64,000 bases of DNA from Thauera sp. 2A1 (GCF_009469595.2 NZ_SSXV01000026.1:1-64000), one strand, 5' to 3'; shown: positions 7,904 through 17,547, counted from the stretch's first letter. Notes: a model not told the origin generated them from the sequence alone. Program-made: numbers and translations.

Positions 7904-8854
7904 GTGACCTCCAGCGCACCTCCACGCGAACCACAGGCCGCGCAGTTGCGCAGCGGACTCGCCCGCTACTTCGCCGCGACGCGGCCGGCCTTCCTGACGG
8001 TGACGCTGGTCGGCTGCCTGATCGGGCTCGCCGCCGCGCACCGCGACGGCGTGGGCATCGAGGCGCTGACAGCGCTGGGCACGGTGCTGCTGGCCCTGGT
8101 CGTGCATGCCGGCGTGAATGTCATCAACGATTACCACGATGCACGCAACGGCGCCGACGCGGCCAACACCCGTCGCCTGTTTCCCTTCACCGGCGGCAGC
8201 CGCTTCATCCAGAACGGTGTGCTGAGCGAGCGTGCCGTCGGCCGCTACGGCTACCTGCTGCTCGGCGCGGTGGTGCCGGCCGGACTGCTGCTCGCCTGGC
8301 AGGCGGGCGCGGGGCTGCTCGCCATAGGCGCCACAGGGCTCTTCGTCGGCTGGGCCTACTCCGCGCCGCCGCTGGCGCTGATGAGCCGCGGCCTGGGCGA
8401 GCTGGCGATCACCGCCGGCTGGCTGCTGGTGGTGGTCGGTAGCGATTACGTGCAGCGCCACGCCTTCGCGCCACTGCCGCTCGCGGCGGGGCTGTCGTAT
8501 GCGTTGCTGGTGGCGAACCTGCTGTTCATCAACCAGTTCCCCGACCACGATGGCGATGCCGCGGCCGCGAAGCGCACGCTGGTGGTGCGGCTCGGTCCGC
8601 AGGTGGCGAAATGGGGCTACCTGCTGATCGCCATCTTTGCCTACGGCTGGCTGGTGGCGATGGTGGCACGCGAGGTGCTGCCACAGCAGACCGCTGCGGC
8701 AGCGATGACGCTGGTGCTGTCGTTTTCCGCGGCGCGCGAGCTGCTGCACCACGCGGAGGACCCGCCGGCACTGGCGCCGGCGATCAAGCGCACCATACTC
8801 GCCACCAACCTGCATGGCCTGCTCCTCGCCGCAGCGCTGGCCTGGGGGCGATGA
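7904..8854 (+). CDS. UbiA-family prenyltransferase (MenA-like)
   Basis: A 316-residue membrane prenyltransferase with about eight hydrophobic spans and the two aspartate-rich motifs that bind Mg-diphosphate: NVINDYHDARNG (about residue 70) and NQFPDHDGD (about residue 207). It most resembles 1,4-dihydroxy-2-naphthoate polyprenyltransferases (MenA), but the aromatic acceptor cannot be fixed from sequence, and no other menaquinone gene is present here. The likely start is GTG at 7904, seven bases after rng, suggesting co-transcription. Confidence 0.8.
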   Translation: MTSSAPPREPQAAQLRSGLARYFAATRPAFLTVTLVGCLIGLAAAHRDGVGIEALTALGTVLLALVVHAGVNVINDYHDARNGADAANTRRLFPFTGGSRFIQNGVLSERAVGRYGYLLLGAVVPAGLLLAWQAGAGLLAIGATGLFVGWAYSAPPLALMSRGLGELAITAGWLLVVVGSDYVQRHAFAPLPLAAGLSYALLVANLLFINQFPDHDGDAAAAKRTLVVRLGPQVAKWGYLLIAIFAYGWLVAMVAREVLPQQTAAAAMTLVLSFSAARELLHHAEDPPALAPAIKRTILATNLHGLLLAAALAWGR

Positions 8855-8863
8855 GGCCGGCGT

Positions 8864-8882
8864 TGCCACCCAGGCGGTGGCA
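8864..8882 (+). other. Short hairpin after prenyltransferase gene
   Basis: TGCCACC (8864-8870) and GGTGGCA (8876-8882) flank a CAGGC loop, ten bases after the prenyltransferase stop. There is no T-tract, so a terminator role is uncertain. It marks the boundary before ruvAB. Confidence 0.4.
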
Positions 8883-8969
8883 TGCGCGCCTGTACAAAGA
8901 TTCACTTTCCGCGCGTAAGCCTCGGCGCGCGCTGGTAGACTTCGCGCAAACAGCCTCGCCCGGAACATC

Positions 8970-9569
8970 ATGATCGGACGCCTCACCGGCACCCTGCTGG
9001 AAAAGAACCCGCCGCAGATCCTCGTCGACGTGCACGGCGTCGGCTACGAGCTGGACGTGCCGATGAGCACCTTCTACGGCTTGCCGGCCGTCGGCGCGCA
9101 GGTGAGCCTGCGCACCCACTTCGTCGTGCGCGAGGACGGACACTTCCTGTTCGGCTTCGCCACCGACGAAGAGCGCGCCACCTTCCGCCAGTTGCTCAAG
9201 GTGTCGGGCATCGGCGCGCGCATGGCGCTGGCGGTGCTGTCCGGGCTGTCGGTGAATGACCTCGCGCAGGCGGTGGCGCTGCAGGAGGCCGGGCGACTGG
9301 TGAAGATTCCCGGCATCGGCAAGAAGACCGCCGAGCGCCTGCTGCTGGAACTGCGCGACAAGCTCGGCAAGGCGTTGCCCAGCGTCGCCGGCGCGCGCCT
9401 CGCCGCCCTGCCAGACGCGGCGCCGGACGCCAGGAGCGACATCCTCAACGCCCTGCTGGCGCTGGGCTACAACGAACGCGAGGCGCTGGGCGCGATGAAG
9501 GGCCTGGCCGAGGACGTGGGCGTGTCCGAGGGCATCCGTCAGGCGCTGAAGGCCTTGTCGAAATCATGA
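8970..9569 (+). CDS. ruvA: Holliday junction DNA helicase subunit RuvA
   Basis: A 199-residue junction-binding subunit of the RuvABC complex. It has the N-terminal OB fold (MIGRLTGTLLEKNPPQILVDVHGVGYELDVP) and two helix-hairpin-helix motifs (LLKVSGIGARMALAVLSG; LVKIPGIGKKTAERLLLEL). The C-terminal domain III (about 150-199: SDILNALLALGYNEREA) contacts RuvB. Length matches E. coli (203). It is followed by ruvB after 103 bp, while ruvC lies 27 kb away at 36.9 kb. Confidence 0.97.
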   Translation: MIGRLTGTLLEKNPPQILVDVHGVGYELDVPMSTFYGLPAVGAQVSLRTHFVVREDGHFLFGFATDEERATFRQLLKVSGIGARMALAVLSGLSVNDLAQAVALQEAGRLVKIPGIGKKTAERLLLELRDKLGKALPSVAGARLAALPDAAPDARSDILNALLALGYNEREALGAMKGLAEDVGVSEGIRQALKALSKS

Positions 9570-9672
9570 CCCGGCGCGCGCCTACTTCAAGCAGGAACGG
9601 ACCTGGCCGCAACCGGCGCCCAATCGCGCCCAGGTCCGCGCCCACCGTGCAGACCGCACCGTCAAGATAGCC

Positions 9673-10731
<1,059 letters not shown>

Positions 10732-10742
10732 CGCCGCACCTC

Positions 10743-11096
10743 ATGCGCAGCTTTCAGGTACTGATGTTCACGCTGTGCCTGGTCGGCGGCCTCTACCTGG
10801 TGACGCAGGCGCCGGATTTCTTCATGCCCGACCGCTGGAACCCGGCAAGCGGCTGGCAGTTCGGCGCCACCGCCTCGCGCCTGCTGGGCGGCGGCTTGCT
10901 CGCCACGGCCGCAGCGGGGGCGAACTATCTGCAGAATTTCTATTACAGCGACAGGCGCCGCCTGCCCGGCCCTGCGGCGCAACGGCGCCACTTCATGCTG
11001 CTGGCGCTGGCGTTGGCACTGATCGCCGCGGCCTTGGTGACGGCCGTACCGACGCCCAACCCCGACTACCGCCCGCCGGCCGCACAGCGGCAGTGA
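10743..11096 (+). CDS. Small membrane protein of unknown function
   Basis: A 117-residue protein that I do not recognise. It has three hydrophobic segments: residues 3-20 (SFQVLMFTLCLVGGLYLV), about 42-62 (glycine/alanine-rich TASRLLGGGLLATAAAGANY), and about 81-101 (FMLLALALALIAAALVTAV). An arginine-rich loop (YYSDRRRLPGP) lies between spans two and three. It starts 11 bases after ruvB on the same strand. Hydropathy and position support a real gene. Confidence 0.6.
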   Translation: MRSFQVLMFTLCLVGGLYLVTQAPDFFMPDRWNPASGWQFGATASRLLGGGLLATAAAGANYLQNFYYSDRRRLPGPAAQRRHFMLLALALALIAAALVTAVPTPNPDYRPPAAQRQ

Positions 11097-11141
11097 TCCG
11101 TCCCGGCGCATTCTGTCCGATACCCGGCGCCGCGCGTCGAC

Positions 11142-11636
11142 TCACTCGCCCAGCAGCCGCCGAGCCCGATCCGCGGTTTCGACGATCTCGCCAAGCTGAC
11201 GCGACGCGAGCAGCGAACCGAAGTGAGTCAGCGCTTCATGCGTGACGAAGAGGTGGCCATTCTCGCGTCGGCTGATCCAGCCCAGCTCGATCAGGCGGGA
11301 GATCTTGCGCCGCACCGTCTCGCGCGGCAGGCCGGTGGCGGCCGCGATCGAATAGGCATTGCAGGGGCGCAACAGACAGTCTTGCGGACCAGTACAGGGC
11401 TCTTCCGACTTGGGATCGTGGTCGCCGTTCTCCCTCGCGCCAATATTGTGCAGCGCGATTTCACCAAGCAGGATGGGCAGCAGGATGTCGCGATCGAACT
11501 CCTCGAACCAGCGCTTGAGGTTTCGGATCTCGTGTCGCGCGAGCAGCAGCGCGACCGGCTTGAGAAGGCGCGTGGGTGACGGGTCGGCGCAGGCCGCATC
11601 AGTTGCGGCCGCATTTTTATCGTTTCTGGTGGGCAT
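11142..11636 (-). CDS. Winged-helix transcriptional regulator
   Basis: A 164-residue predicted DNA-binding protein. The C-terminal half has a clear helix-turn-helix: NAYSIAAATGLPRETVRRKISRL (recognition helix PRETVRRKIS) followed by a wing (GWISRRENGHLFVTHEAL). The N-terminal half is a helical region (RLLKPVALLLARHEIRNLKRWFEEFDRDILLPILLGEIALHN) with no family I can name. A cysteine pair in a loop (PCTGPQDCLLRPC, about residues 81-93) might bind metal or sense redox state; this is a guess. It sits next to a locally AT-rich stretch that probably holds its promoter. Confidence 0.7.
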   Translation of the reverse strand: MPTRNDKNAAATDAACADPSPTRLLKPVALLLARHEIRNLKRWFEEFDRDILLPILLGEIALHNIGARENGDHDPKSEEPCTGPQDCLLRPCNAYSIAAATGLPRETVRRKISRLIELGWISRRENGHLFVTHEALTHFGSLLASRQLGEIVETADRARRLLGE

Positions 11637-11799
11637 GTCCGCGTTTACGGTAAAAAACGGTGTGCGCTTGACCCACCGACCGACAATCGTGCCTTTGTTA
11701 TTAGGTTTCGATCATTTTCTAATCTTGGAGCGCGAGGATATCCGAAGCCAGGCGGCAGCCCCTGTGACCAAGTACCCAAAGTGGGCGCTTGAATACTTC
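11637..11799. other. AT-richer intergenic stretch
   Basis: Between the winged-helix regulator and the 3' end of xerC, the sequence is noticeably richer in A/T than its surroundings (for example GTAAAAAACGG and TTTGTTATTAGG). I see no gene. An imperfect hairpin at 11770-11792 (CAAG..CCCA / TGGG..CTTG around AAG) lies just past xerC. The regulator's promoter is probably here, but no convincing -35/-10 pair was found. Confidence 0.5.
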
Positions 11800-12732
11800 T
11801 TATGAAGCAGGGCCAGACTTTTTCGCTCGCGGATGGGCCGCGTCATACACCTTGGCGAGATGCTGGAAATCGAGATGGGTGTACACCTGGGTGCTGCGGA
11901 TGCTGGCGTGGCCGAGCAGTTCCTGCACCGCGCGCAGGTCGCCGCTCGACTGCAGCAGGTGGCTGGCGAAGCTGTGGCGCAGCATGTGCGGATGGACATG
12001 CACGCCCAGACCCAGGCTGCTGGCACGCAACGCCAGCCGGCTGCGGATGGCGCTCGCGCTCATGCGCCGGCCGCTGCGGGTGACGAACAGCGCGGGCTCC
12101 GCCGCGCAGGGCAGTTGCGCGCGCGCCGCCGACCAGGCGCGCAGTGCGGCCCACGCCTTCTCGCCGACCGGCACGCTGCGGCTGCGGCCGCGCTTGCCGG
12201 TGACGGTGACCATGCCTTCCGCCGCATCCAGGCCCTTGCCCACATCCAGCGCAGCCAGTTCGGCCAGGCGCAGGCCGGAGGAGTAGAACAGCTCGAACAT
12301 CGCCAGGTCGCGGACTTCGAGCACGCTGTCGGGCGCCGGGTCGAGCAGGGCCTGCGCCTGGTCCGGCGACAGCACGCGCGGCAGGCGCGCCGGCGACTTC
12401 GGCGCGCGCAGGCCATCGACCGGGTTGGCACGCAGGCCACGGTGGCGGATCAGCCAGCGATACAGGCCGCGCCACGCCGACAGGCAGCGCGCGATGGATC
12501 GTCCTGACAGGCCCCCCGCGTGCAGGCGGCCGATGAAGCGGCGGATGTCGTGCGCAGTGAGCACGGCGACGTCGCGCCCGTCAGCGAGCCGCTGCAGCGC
12601 GGCCAGGTCCTTGCGGTAGGCCTGCAGCGTCAGCGGCGCAGCGCGGCGCTGCGTCGCCAGCCAGGCGAGCCACTCCTCGCCGGCCGGAGGCAGGGCCGCG
12701 GCTCCGGCGTCTTCGTTCAGGCGCTCACGCAC
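11800..12732 (-). CDS. xerC: Tyrosine recombinase XerC
   Basis: A 310-residue site-specific recombinase that resolves chromosome dimers at dif together with XerD. It has an N-terminal SAM-like core-binding domain (WLAWLATQRRAAPLTLQAYRKDL) and a catalytic domain with all the expected residues: R in SSGLRLAELAAL, K in TGKRGRSR, HMLRHSFASHL (HxxR), H in ELLGHASI, and nucleophile Y in STQVYTHLD. The GTG at 12732 gives the usual length (about 300) and overlaps the DUF484 gene by 16 bp. A longer frame to 13023 lies inside DUF484 and is not protein-like. DUF484-xerC adjacency is conserved (dapF-yigA-xerC). Confidence 0.94.
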   Translation of the reverse strand: MRERLNEDAGAAALPPAGEEWLAWLATQRRAAPLTLQAYRKDLAALQRLADGRDVAVLTAHDIRRFIGRLHAGGLSGRSIARCLSAWRGLYRWLIRHRGLRANPVDGLRAPKSPARLPRVLSPDQAQALLDPAPDSVLEVRDLAMFELFYSSGLRLAELAALDVGKGLDAAEGMVTVTGKRGRSRSVPVGEKAWAALRAWSAARAQLPCAAEPALFVTRSGRRMSASAIRSRLALRASSLGLGVHVHPHMLRHSFASHLLQSSGDLRAVQELLGHASIRSTQVYTHLDFQHLAKVYDAAHPRAKKSGPAS

Positions 12733-13364
12733 GTCAAGGCGGCGGCCACCAGGTCGCCGATGCGGCCGAGGTAGAGCGTGCCCATCTCCGGGTAGAAGCG
12801 CTCGGGTTCGGCGCTGCCCAGGGCCAGCGCGCCCACCGTCTCGCCGCGATGGCGCAGCGGGATCAACGCGATCGAGCGCACATGCGGCGCGGCTTCGCCG
12901 AACCAGCTCAGCACCTCGATGCTGTCCGGCGCGCCGCAGTAGGGATGGCGCAGGCCTTCGACGTGATTGCGCACGGCCTGGCCGACCGCAGCGTCGGCAT
13001 CCTCCGCGGCCGCGTCGCGCCACAGCCGCAGCGCGACGTGCGGTACCGAGAAATCCTCCTGCAGGCTGGCGAACACGGCATGCCGCAAGCCGGCCAGGCT
13101 GCGCCCCTCGAGCAGCGCCACGGCGAGGTGGTGCACCTTCTCGCTGATGTCGTCGTTCTCTTCGCCGAAGCGGATCAGCTCCGACAGTTTTTGCTCAAGC
13201 TGCCCGATCTTGTCGCGCAACGCGTGCAACTGGCGCTCGGCAAGCGAGATTGCCTGGCCGCCGTGGGTCGGATGCGGCACCGTCAGGCGGGTGAACAGCT
13301 CGCCGTGCTCGCTGAGGAAATCGGGGTTGTCGCGCAGGTAGCGGGCGACGTCTTCGGCATTCAT
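12717..13364 (-). CDS. DUF484 family protein (YigA-like)
   Basis: A 215-residue GAF-like protein of the DUF484 family. It opens MNAEDVARYLRDNPDFLSEH, typical of the family, followed by a coiled-coil (ISLAERQLHALRDKIGQLEQKLSELI) and a GAF-like C-terminal half (IALIPLRHRGETVGALALGS). Function is unknown; its fixed position between dapF and xerC suggests co-expression. The ATG at 13364 is chosen over an in-frame TTG one codon upstream. Confidence 0.9.
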   Translation of the reverse strand: MNAEDVARYLRDNPDFLSEHGELFTRLTVPHPTHGGQAISLAERQLHALRDKIGQLEQKLSELIRFGEENDDISEKVHHLAVALLEGRSLAGLRHAVFASLQEDFSVPHVALRLWRDAAAEDADAAVGQAVRNHVEGLRHPYCGAPDSIEVLSWFGEAAPHVRSIALIPLRHRGETVGALALGSAEPERFYPEMGTLYLGRIGDLVAAALTCVSA

Positions 13365-13447
13365 CAAGGCAGCTCCAGCCGGGCGCAGCGGGCCCGGATC
13401 AAGGCCGGATCAGTTCCGGCAGGAAATGGCAGAATTTCGGTGCAGAC

Positions 13448-14281
13448 TCAGGCGAGCTCCATCTCGCCTTCGAACACGGTCATCGCGGGGCCGGTCATCA
13501 GCACCGGCGCGCCCTCGCCCGCCCAGGCGATCTCCAGCGCGCCGCCGCGGGTATCCACGCGCACCGGCGATTCCAGCAGGCCGCGGAGGATGCCGGCGAC
13601 CACCGCCGCGCAGGCGCCGGTGCCGCAGGCGAGCGTCTCGCCCGCGCCCCGCTCGAACACGCGCAGGCGGATGTGATGGTCATCTACCACCTGCATGAAG
13701 CCCGCATTGACGCGCGCCGGAAAGCGCGCGTGGCGCTCGATCAGCGCGCCCTGCGCGACGACCGGCGCGGCGTCGACGTCGGCCACCACCTGCACCGCGT
13801 GCGGGTTGCCCATCGACACCGCAGTGATCGCCACCGTGTCGGCGCCGACCTGCAGCGGCTGTACCACCGCGTCGGACTCGGACACGAAGGGAACGTCGGC
13901 CGGCTTCAGCACCGGCACGCCCATGTCCACCGTCACCAGGCCATCGTCGCGCAGGCGCGGCGCGATGATGCCGGCACGCGTCTCGACGCGGATCTCACGC
14001 TTGTCGGTGAGCGCGTGGTCGTGCACGAAGCGCACGAAGCAGCGCGCGCCGTTGCCGCACTGCTCCACCTCGCCGCCGTCGGCGTTGAAGATGCGGTAGC
14101 GGAAATCCACGCCCGGCTGGGTCGCTGGCTCGACCACCAGCAACTGGTCGCAGCCCACGCCGAAATGACGATCGGCGATGGCGGTGACGCGCGCGGGCGT
14201 GAGGTCGACCGCGCCGCGGGTGGCGTCGATCACGACGAAGTCGTTGCCGAGGCCGTGCATCTTGGTGAAGTGCAGTTTCAT
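13448..14281 (-). CDS. dapF: Diaminopimelate epimerase
   Basis: A 277-residue cofactor-independent epimerase converting LL- to meso-diaminopimelate for lysine and peptidoglycan. It starts MKLHFTKMHGLGNDFVVID, and both catalytic cysteines are present in their motifs: GNGARCFVRF (about residue 82) and LACGTGACAAVV (about residue 228). The length equals the family norm (274). It lies in the dapF-DUF484-xerC order, about 80 bp upstream of DUF484. Confidence 0.97.
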   Translation of the reverse strand: MKLHFTKMHGLGNDFVVIDATRGAVDLTPARVTAIADRHFGVGCDQLLVVEPATQPGVDFRYRIFNADGGEVEQCGNGARCFVRFVHDHALTDKREIRVETRAGIIAPRLRDDGLVTVDMGVPVLKPADVPFVSESDAVVQPLQVGADTVAITAVSMGNPHAVQVVADVDAAPVVAQGALIERHARFPARVNAGFMQVVDDHHIRLRVFERGAGETLACGTGACAAVVAGILRGLLESPVRVDTRGGALEIAWAGEGAPVLMTGPAMTVFEGEMELA

Positions 14282-14305
14282 CTGAGGGGTCCGGAGGTTT
14301 TCAGC

Positions 14306-15175
14306 TCAGTACAGCTTGGGCTCGCCGGGGGGCCGCGTCTTGAAGCGGCGATGCACCCAGTAGTACTGCTCGGGCATGGTGCGGATCACACCCTCGAGCC
14401 AGGCGTTCATGCGCGCCACGTCGCCTTCGACATCGGCGCCGGGGAAATTGTCCCACGGTGCGCCGATGTGCAGCACGCAGCCGCCTTCCGGCCGCAGGCG
14501 CGCGACGCAGGGCAGCACCACCGCATCCGCCAGCCGCGCCAGTCGCGGCAGGCCGGAGATGGTAGCGGCCGGAATGCCGAAGAAGGGCACGAAGATCGAT
14601 TCGCGCGGGCCGTAGTCGAGGTCGGGCAGATAGTAGAAGGGCCGCCCCGACTTCATCGCCTTCACCGTGCTGCGCACGCCATCGCTGCGCGACAGCAGCA
14701 ACTGGTCGCCGAAACGGCTGCGGCCGTGATAGAGCCAGCGGTCGAAGACCTTGTTCTTCTGCCGCGCGTAGATGCTGACGGCGTTGATCTCGAGCGTGAG
14801 CCGGGTTCCGGCCATGTCGAGGCCGAGGAAATGCGGCGCCAGCAGGATCACCGCGCGGCCCTCGTCCTGCGCCCGCCGCAGATGCTCCAGGCCGTCGATG
14901 GGCACCAGCTCCCGCAGGCGTTCCGCGCTCGCCCACCACAGCAGGCCACGCTCGAGCAGGCTGCGGCCGAGCAGCGCGAAGTGCTGGCGTGCCAGACTCC
15001 GGCGCGCGACGTCGTCGAGGTCCGGGAAGCACAGCCGCAGGTTGGTGAGCACCACATGGCGGCGCCAGCGCGCGAACGGATACAGCATCAGGCCGAAGCC
15101 GCGCCCCAGCCGCACGAGCAGCGGCAGCGGCAGCAGGTGCAGCAGCCAGATCAGGCCGACGACGAGATGGCTCAT
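14306..15175 (-). CDS. LpxL/HtrB-type lipid A acyltransferase (copy 2)
   Basis: A 289-residue lysophospholipid acyltransferase-fold protein of the lauroyl/myristoyl acyltransferase family, acylating lipid A precursors at the inner membrane. It has an N-terminal hydrophobic anchor (VVGLIWLLHLLPLPLLVRLG), the catalytic HX4D motif in LLAPHFLGLDMAG near residue 117, and the conserved YYLPDLDYG and FVPFFGIPAAT blocks. Its ATG overlaps the upstream paralogue's stop (ATGA). Which acyl position it serves cannot be told. The stop is 24 bp from dapF. Confidence 0.88.
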   Translation of the reverse strand: MSHLVVGLIWLLHLLPLPLLVRLGRGFGLMLYPFARWRRHVVLTNLRLCFPDLDDVARRSLARQHFALLGRSLLERGLLWWASAERLRELVPIDGLEHLRRAQDEGRAVILLAPHFLGLDMAGTRLTLEINAVSIYARQKNKVFDRWLYHGRSRFGDQLLLSRSDGVRSTVKAMKSGRPFYYLPDLDYGPRESIFVPFFGIPAATISGLPRLARLADAVVLPCVARLRPEGGCVLHIGAPWDNFPGADVEGDVARMNAWLEGVIRTMPEQYYWVHRRFKTRPPGEPKLY

Positions 15176-16143
15176 CGCTCCCCTCCCGCCGCGCCATCAC
15201 CCGCCCTGCCCTCAGCCGCACCGGCGCCGGCATCGCGCGCAGGCTCTTCCGCGGCCACCCCTTCGGCCTGCGCCGAGCGCGGCTTCTTGTAGCGGTTGTA
15301 ACCCCACAGGTATTGCTCGGGACGCAGCATGATCAGGCGCTCGACTTCGCGGTTGATGGTGGCGCAGCGCGCCTCGAGATCGCCTTCCAGCGGCTGCGTC
15401 GGCGGGTAGAGGCGCATCACGAAACCTTCGCCGCGCGGCAGGCGCTCGACCCAGCAGTAGATCGTCCGCACGCCCTTCACCTCGGCCAGGCGCGCCGCCA
15501 GGGTCATCGTCCACGCCGGACGGCCGAAGAACGGCGCCCACACGCCTTCGCCCGCGCCCGGCACCTGGTCGGGCAGCATGCCCACCGCGCCGCGGCCGCG
15601 CAGTGTCTTCACCAGTTGGCGCACGCCCGACAGGTCGGCCGGCGCCGCGCGCAGTTGCGGCCGGCTGCGCCCTTCCTCCATCAGCGGCGCCAGCGCCGAC
15701 TTGCGCGGCGGCCGGTAGAGCACGGTGATCGGTTCGCGCGTGGCGATGTACTGCGCGTTGATCTCGAAGCAGCCCAGGTGCGGCGTGATGAACAGCAGCC
15801 CGGCACCGTCGCGGCGCGCCTCCTCGACCAGCTCCCAGCCTTCGACGCGCACCTTCTGCATGACTTCCTCGACCGGCCGCAGCCACACCCAGGCGATCTC
15901 GATGAACTGGCGGCCGGTCTCGGCGATCGCCGCGCGCAGCAGGCGCTCGTCCTCGCGGCCGAGGGCGTTGAACAGGTTCTGCCGCAGGCGGCGGCGGTAG
16001 GTTGGCGATGTCGCGTACGTGATCCAGCCAGCCCAGGCACCAAGGCGGTGCAGCCAGGACAGGGGAAGACGGGCGAGAAGGCGGAACAGGGATTGGACGA
16101 TCACGTCGCTCAGCAGGAAATCACGCTCGGCGGGCCGGAGCAT
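15172..16143 (-). CDS. LpxL/HtrB-type lipid A acyltransferase (copy 1)
   Basis: A 323-residue paralogue of the following gene, with an N-terminal anchor (residues 15-45), the HX4E catalytic motif in FITPHLGCFEIN, YRPPRKS, and GMLPDQVPGAGEGVWAPFFGRPAWT. The last 35-40 residues form a low-complexity alanine/glycine/glutamate tail. The pair probably adds two secondary acyl chains to lipid A. The start at 16143 abuts the metK -35 element on the other strand, so the two promoters share a short divergent region. Confidence 0.88.
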   Translation of the reverse strand: MLRPAERDFLLSDVIVQSLFRLLARLPLSWLHRLGAWAGWITYATSPTYRRRLRQNLFNALGREDERLLRAAIAETGRQFIEIAWVWLRPVEEVMQKVRVEGWELVEEARRDGAGLLFITPHLGCFEINAQYIATREPITVLYRPPRKSALAPLMEEGRSRPQLRAAPADLSGVRQLVKTLRGRGAVGMLPDQVPGAGEGVWAPFFGRPAWTMTLAARLAEVKGVRTIYCWVERLPRGEGFVMRLYPPTQPLEGDLEARCATINREVERLIMLRPEQYLWGYNRYKKPRSAQAEGVAAEEPARDAGAGAAEGRAGDGAAGGER

Positions 16144-16171
16144 TTGACCTCCGGATGCAGCTTCGTATAAT
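16144..16171 (+). promoter_or_regulatory. Strong sigma70-type promoter of metK
   Basis: TTGACC (16144-16149) and TATAAT (16166-16171) are separated by 16 bp, very close to consensus. The expected transcription start near 16178 gives a leader of roughly 170 nt before the metK start codon. Confidence 0.8.
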
Positions 16172-16177
16172 TATGAC

Positions 16178-16346
16178 TTAGCCGCCGAGTTAACTCGACA
16201 ACTTGCAGGGCGGCCACCGCGGGGCGAAGCGTCCCGATCGGCAAAACAAGTTCTGCTAAAGCGTCGGCTGCTCGAAAGCATCCCCGGAGCCGGCCGCGAC
16301 GCAAGGCCAGTGCGAATCGGGGATTTCGCGTTTTTGGAGCAGCATC
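16178..16346 (+). promoter_or_regulatory. Structured 5' leader of metK
   Basis: The long leader contains a 12-bp palindrome (CGAGTTAACTCG), arms GCCGCC/GGCGGC around it, and a 3' stem formed by ATCCCCG (16280-16286) and CGGGGAT (16318-16324). That stem can be extended by CGAA (16273-16276) with TTCG (16325-16328). The 3' stem ends a few bases before the Shine-Dalgarno GGAGC (16336-16340). I do not recognise a known SAM riboswitch class; the leader may be a cis-regulatory RNA. Confidence 0.5.
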
Positions 16347-17513
16347 TTGAGCAATACCTACCTCTTCACTTCCGAATCCGTTTCTGAAGGCCATCCCGAC
16401 AAGGTCGCCGACCAGGTCTCCGATGGCGTGCTGGACGCCATCCTCACCGAAGACCCGAAGGCGCGCGTTGCCTGCGAGACGCTGGTGTCCACCGGCCTCG
16501 TCGTGATCTCGGGCGAGATCACCACCACTGCCCACCCCAACTACCGCGAGATCGCGCAGGAAGTCATCCGCCGCATCGGCTATGACAACTCCGACATCGG
16601 CTTCGACTACAAGAGCTGCGCGGTGCTGGCGGCAATCAACCGCCAGTCGCCCGACATCGCCCAGGGCGTGAATGCCGCCAACGACGACCCGCTCGACCAG
16701 GGCGCCGGCGACCAGGGCCTGATGTTCGGCTACGCCACCAATGAAACCGCCGCGTTGATGCCGCTGCCGATCTACTACGCGCACCGCGTGATGCAGCGCC
16801 AGGCCGAAGTGCGCAAGGACGGCCGCCTGCCGTGGCTGCGCCCGGACGCCAAGAGCCAGCTCACGGTGAAGTACGTCGACGGCAAGCCGGTGGCGATCGA
16901 CACCGTGGTGGTATCCACGCAGCACGACCCGGACGTCACCCAGGAGCAGATCCGCGAGGCGGTGATCGAGCTGATCATCAAGCCGGTGCTGCCGCCCGAG
17001 CTGATGCAGGGCAACGTGCGCTACCTGGTGAACCCGACCGGCCGCTTCGTCGTCGGCGGCCCGCACGGCGACTGCGGCCTGACCGGGCGCAAGATCATCG
17101 TCGACACCTACGGCGGCGCGGCCCACCACGGCGGCGGCGCGTTCTCGGGCAAGGACCCGTCCAAGGTCGACCGCTCGGCCGCCTACGCCGGCCGCTACGT
17201 GGCGAAGAACATCGTCGCCGCCGGCCTGGCCGACAAGTGCGAGGTGCAGGTGGCCTACGCGATCGGCGTGGCGCGCCCGGTGAGCCTGATGGTGAACACC
17301 TTCGGCACGGGCAAGATCGCCGACGACAGGATCGTCGAACTGATCGGCCGCCACTTCGACCTGCGCCCGAAGGCGATCATCCAGACGCTGGACCTGCTGC
17401 GCCCGATCTACTCCAAGACCGCCGCCTACGGCCACTTCGGCCGCGACGAGCCGGAGTTCTCGTGGGAGCAGACCGACAAGGCGGCCGCGCTGCGCGCGGA
17501 CGCTGGACTGTAA
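16347..17513 (+). CDS. metK: S-adenosylmethionine synthetase
   Basis: A 388-residue enzyme that makes SAM from methionine and ATP. Family motifs are ESVSEGHPDKVADQ at the N-terminus, GAGDQGLMFGYA near residue 117, and GGGAFSGKDPSKVDRSAAY near residue 262. The start is TTG at 16347: it gives the conserved MSNTYLFTSESVSEG, and GGAGC lies six bases upstream. No in-frame ATG or GTG would preserve the N-terminus. It heads the methyl-cycle region continuing with ahcY, tlyA and metF. Confidence 0.97.
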   Translation: MSNTYLFTSESVSEGHPDKVADQVSDGVLDAILTEDPKARVACETLVSTGLVVISGEITTTAHPNYREIAQEVIRRIGYDNSDIGFDYKSCAVLAAINRQSPDIAQGVNAANDDPLDQGAGDQGLMFGYATNETAALMPLPIYYAHRVMQRQAEVRKDGRLPWLRPDAKSQLTVKYVDGKPVAIDTVVVSTQHDPDVTQEQIREAVIELIIKPVLPPELMQGNVRYLVNPTGRFVVGGPHGDCGLTGRKIIVDTYGGAAHHGGGAFSGKDPSKVDRSAAYAGRYVAKNIVAAGLADKCEVQVAYAIGVARPVSLMVNTFGTGKIADDRIVELIGRHFDLRPKAIIQTLDLLRPIYSKTAAYGHFGRDEPEFSWEQTDKAAALRADAGL

Positions 17514-17547
17514 AGCGAAGGCAGAAGGGTAACGCAACAACGCCAAG

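Noticed and set aside
8880..8969. LexA (SOS) box upstream of ruvA
   Set aside because: Only a left half-site resembling CTGTAC is present near 8890; the right half does not match, so SOS control of ruvAB cannot be claimed.
12733..13023. N-terminal extension of xerC
   Set aside because: The extension lies inside the DUF484 gene in another frame, and would make XerC about 100 residues too long; the GTG at 12732 gives the normal length.
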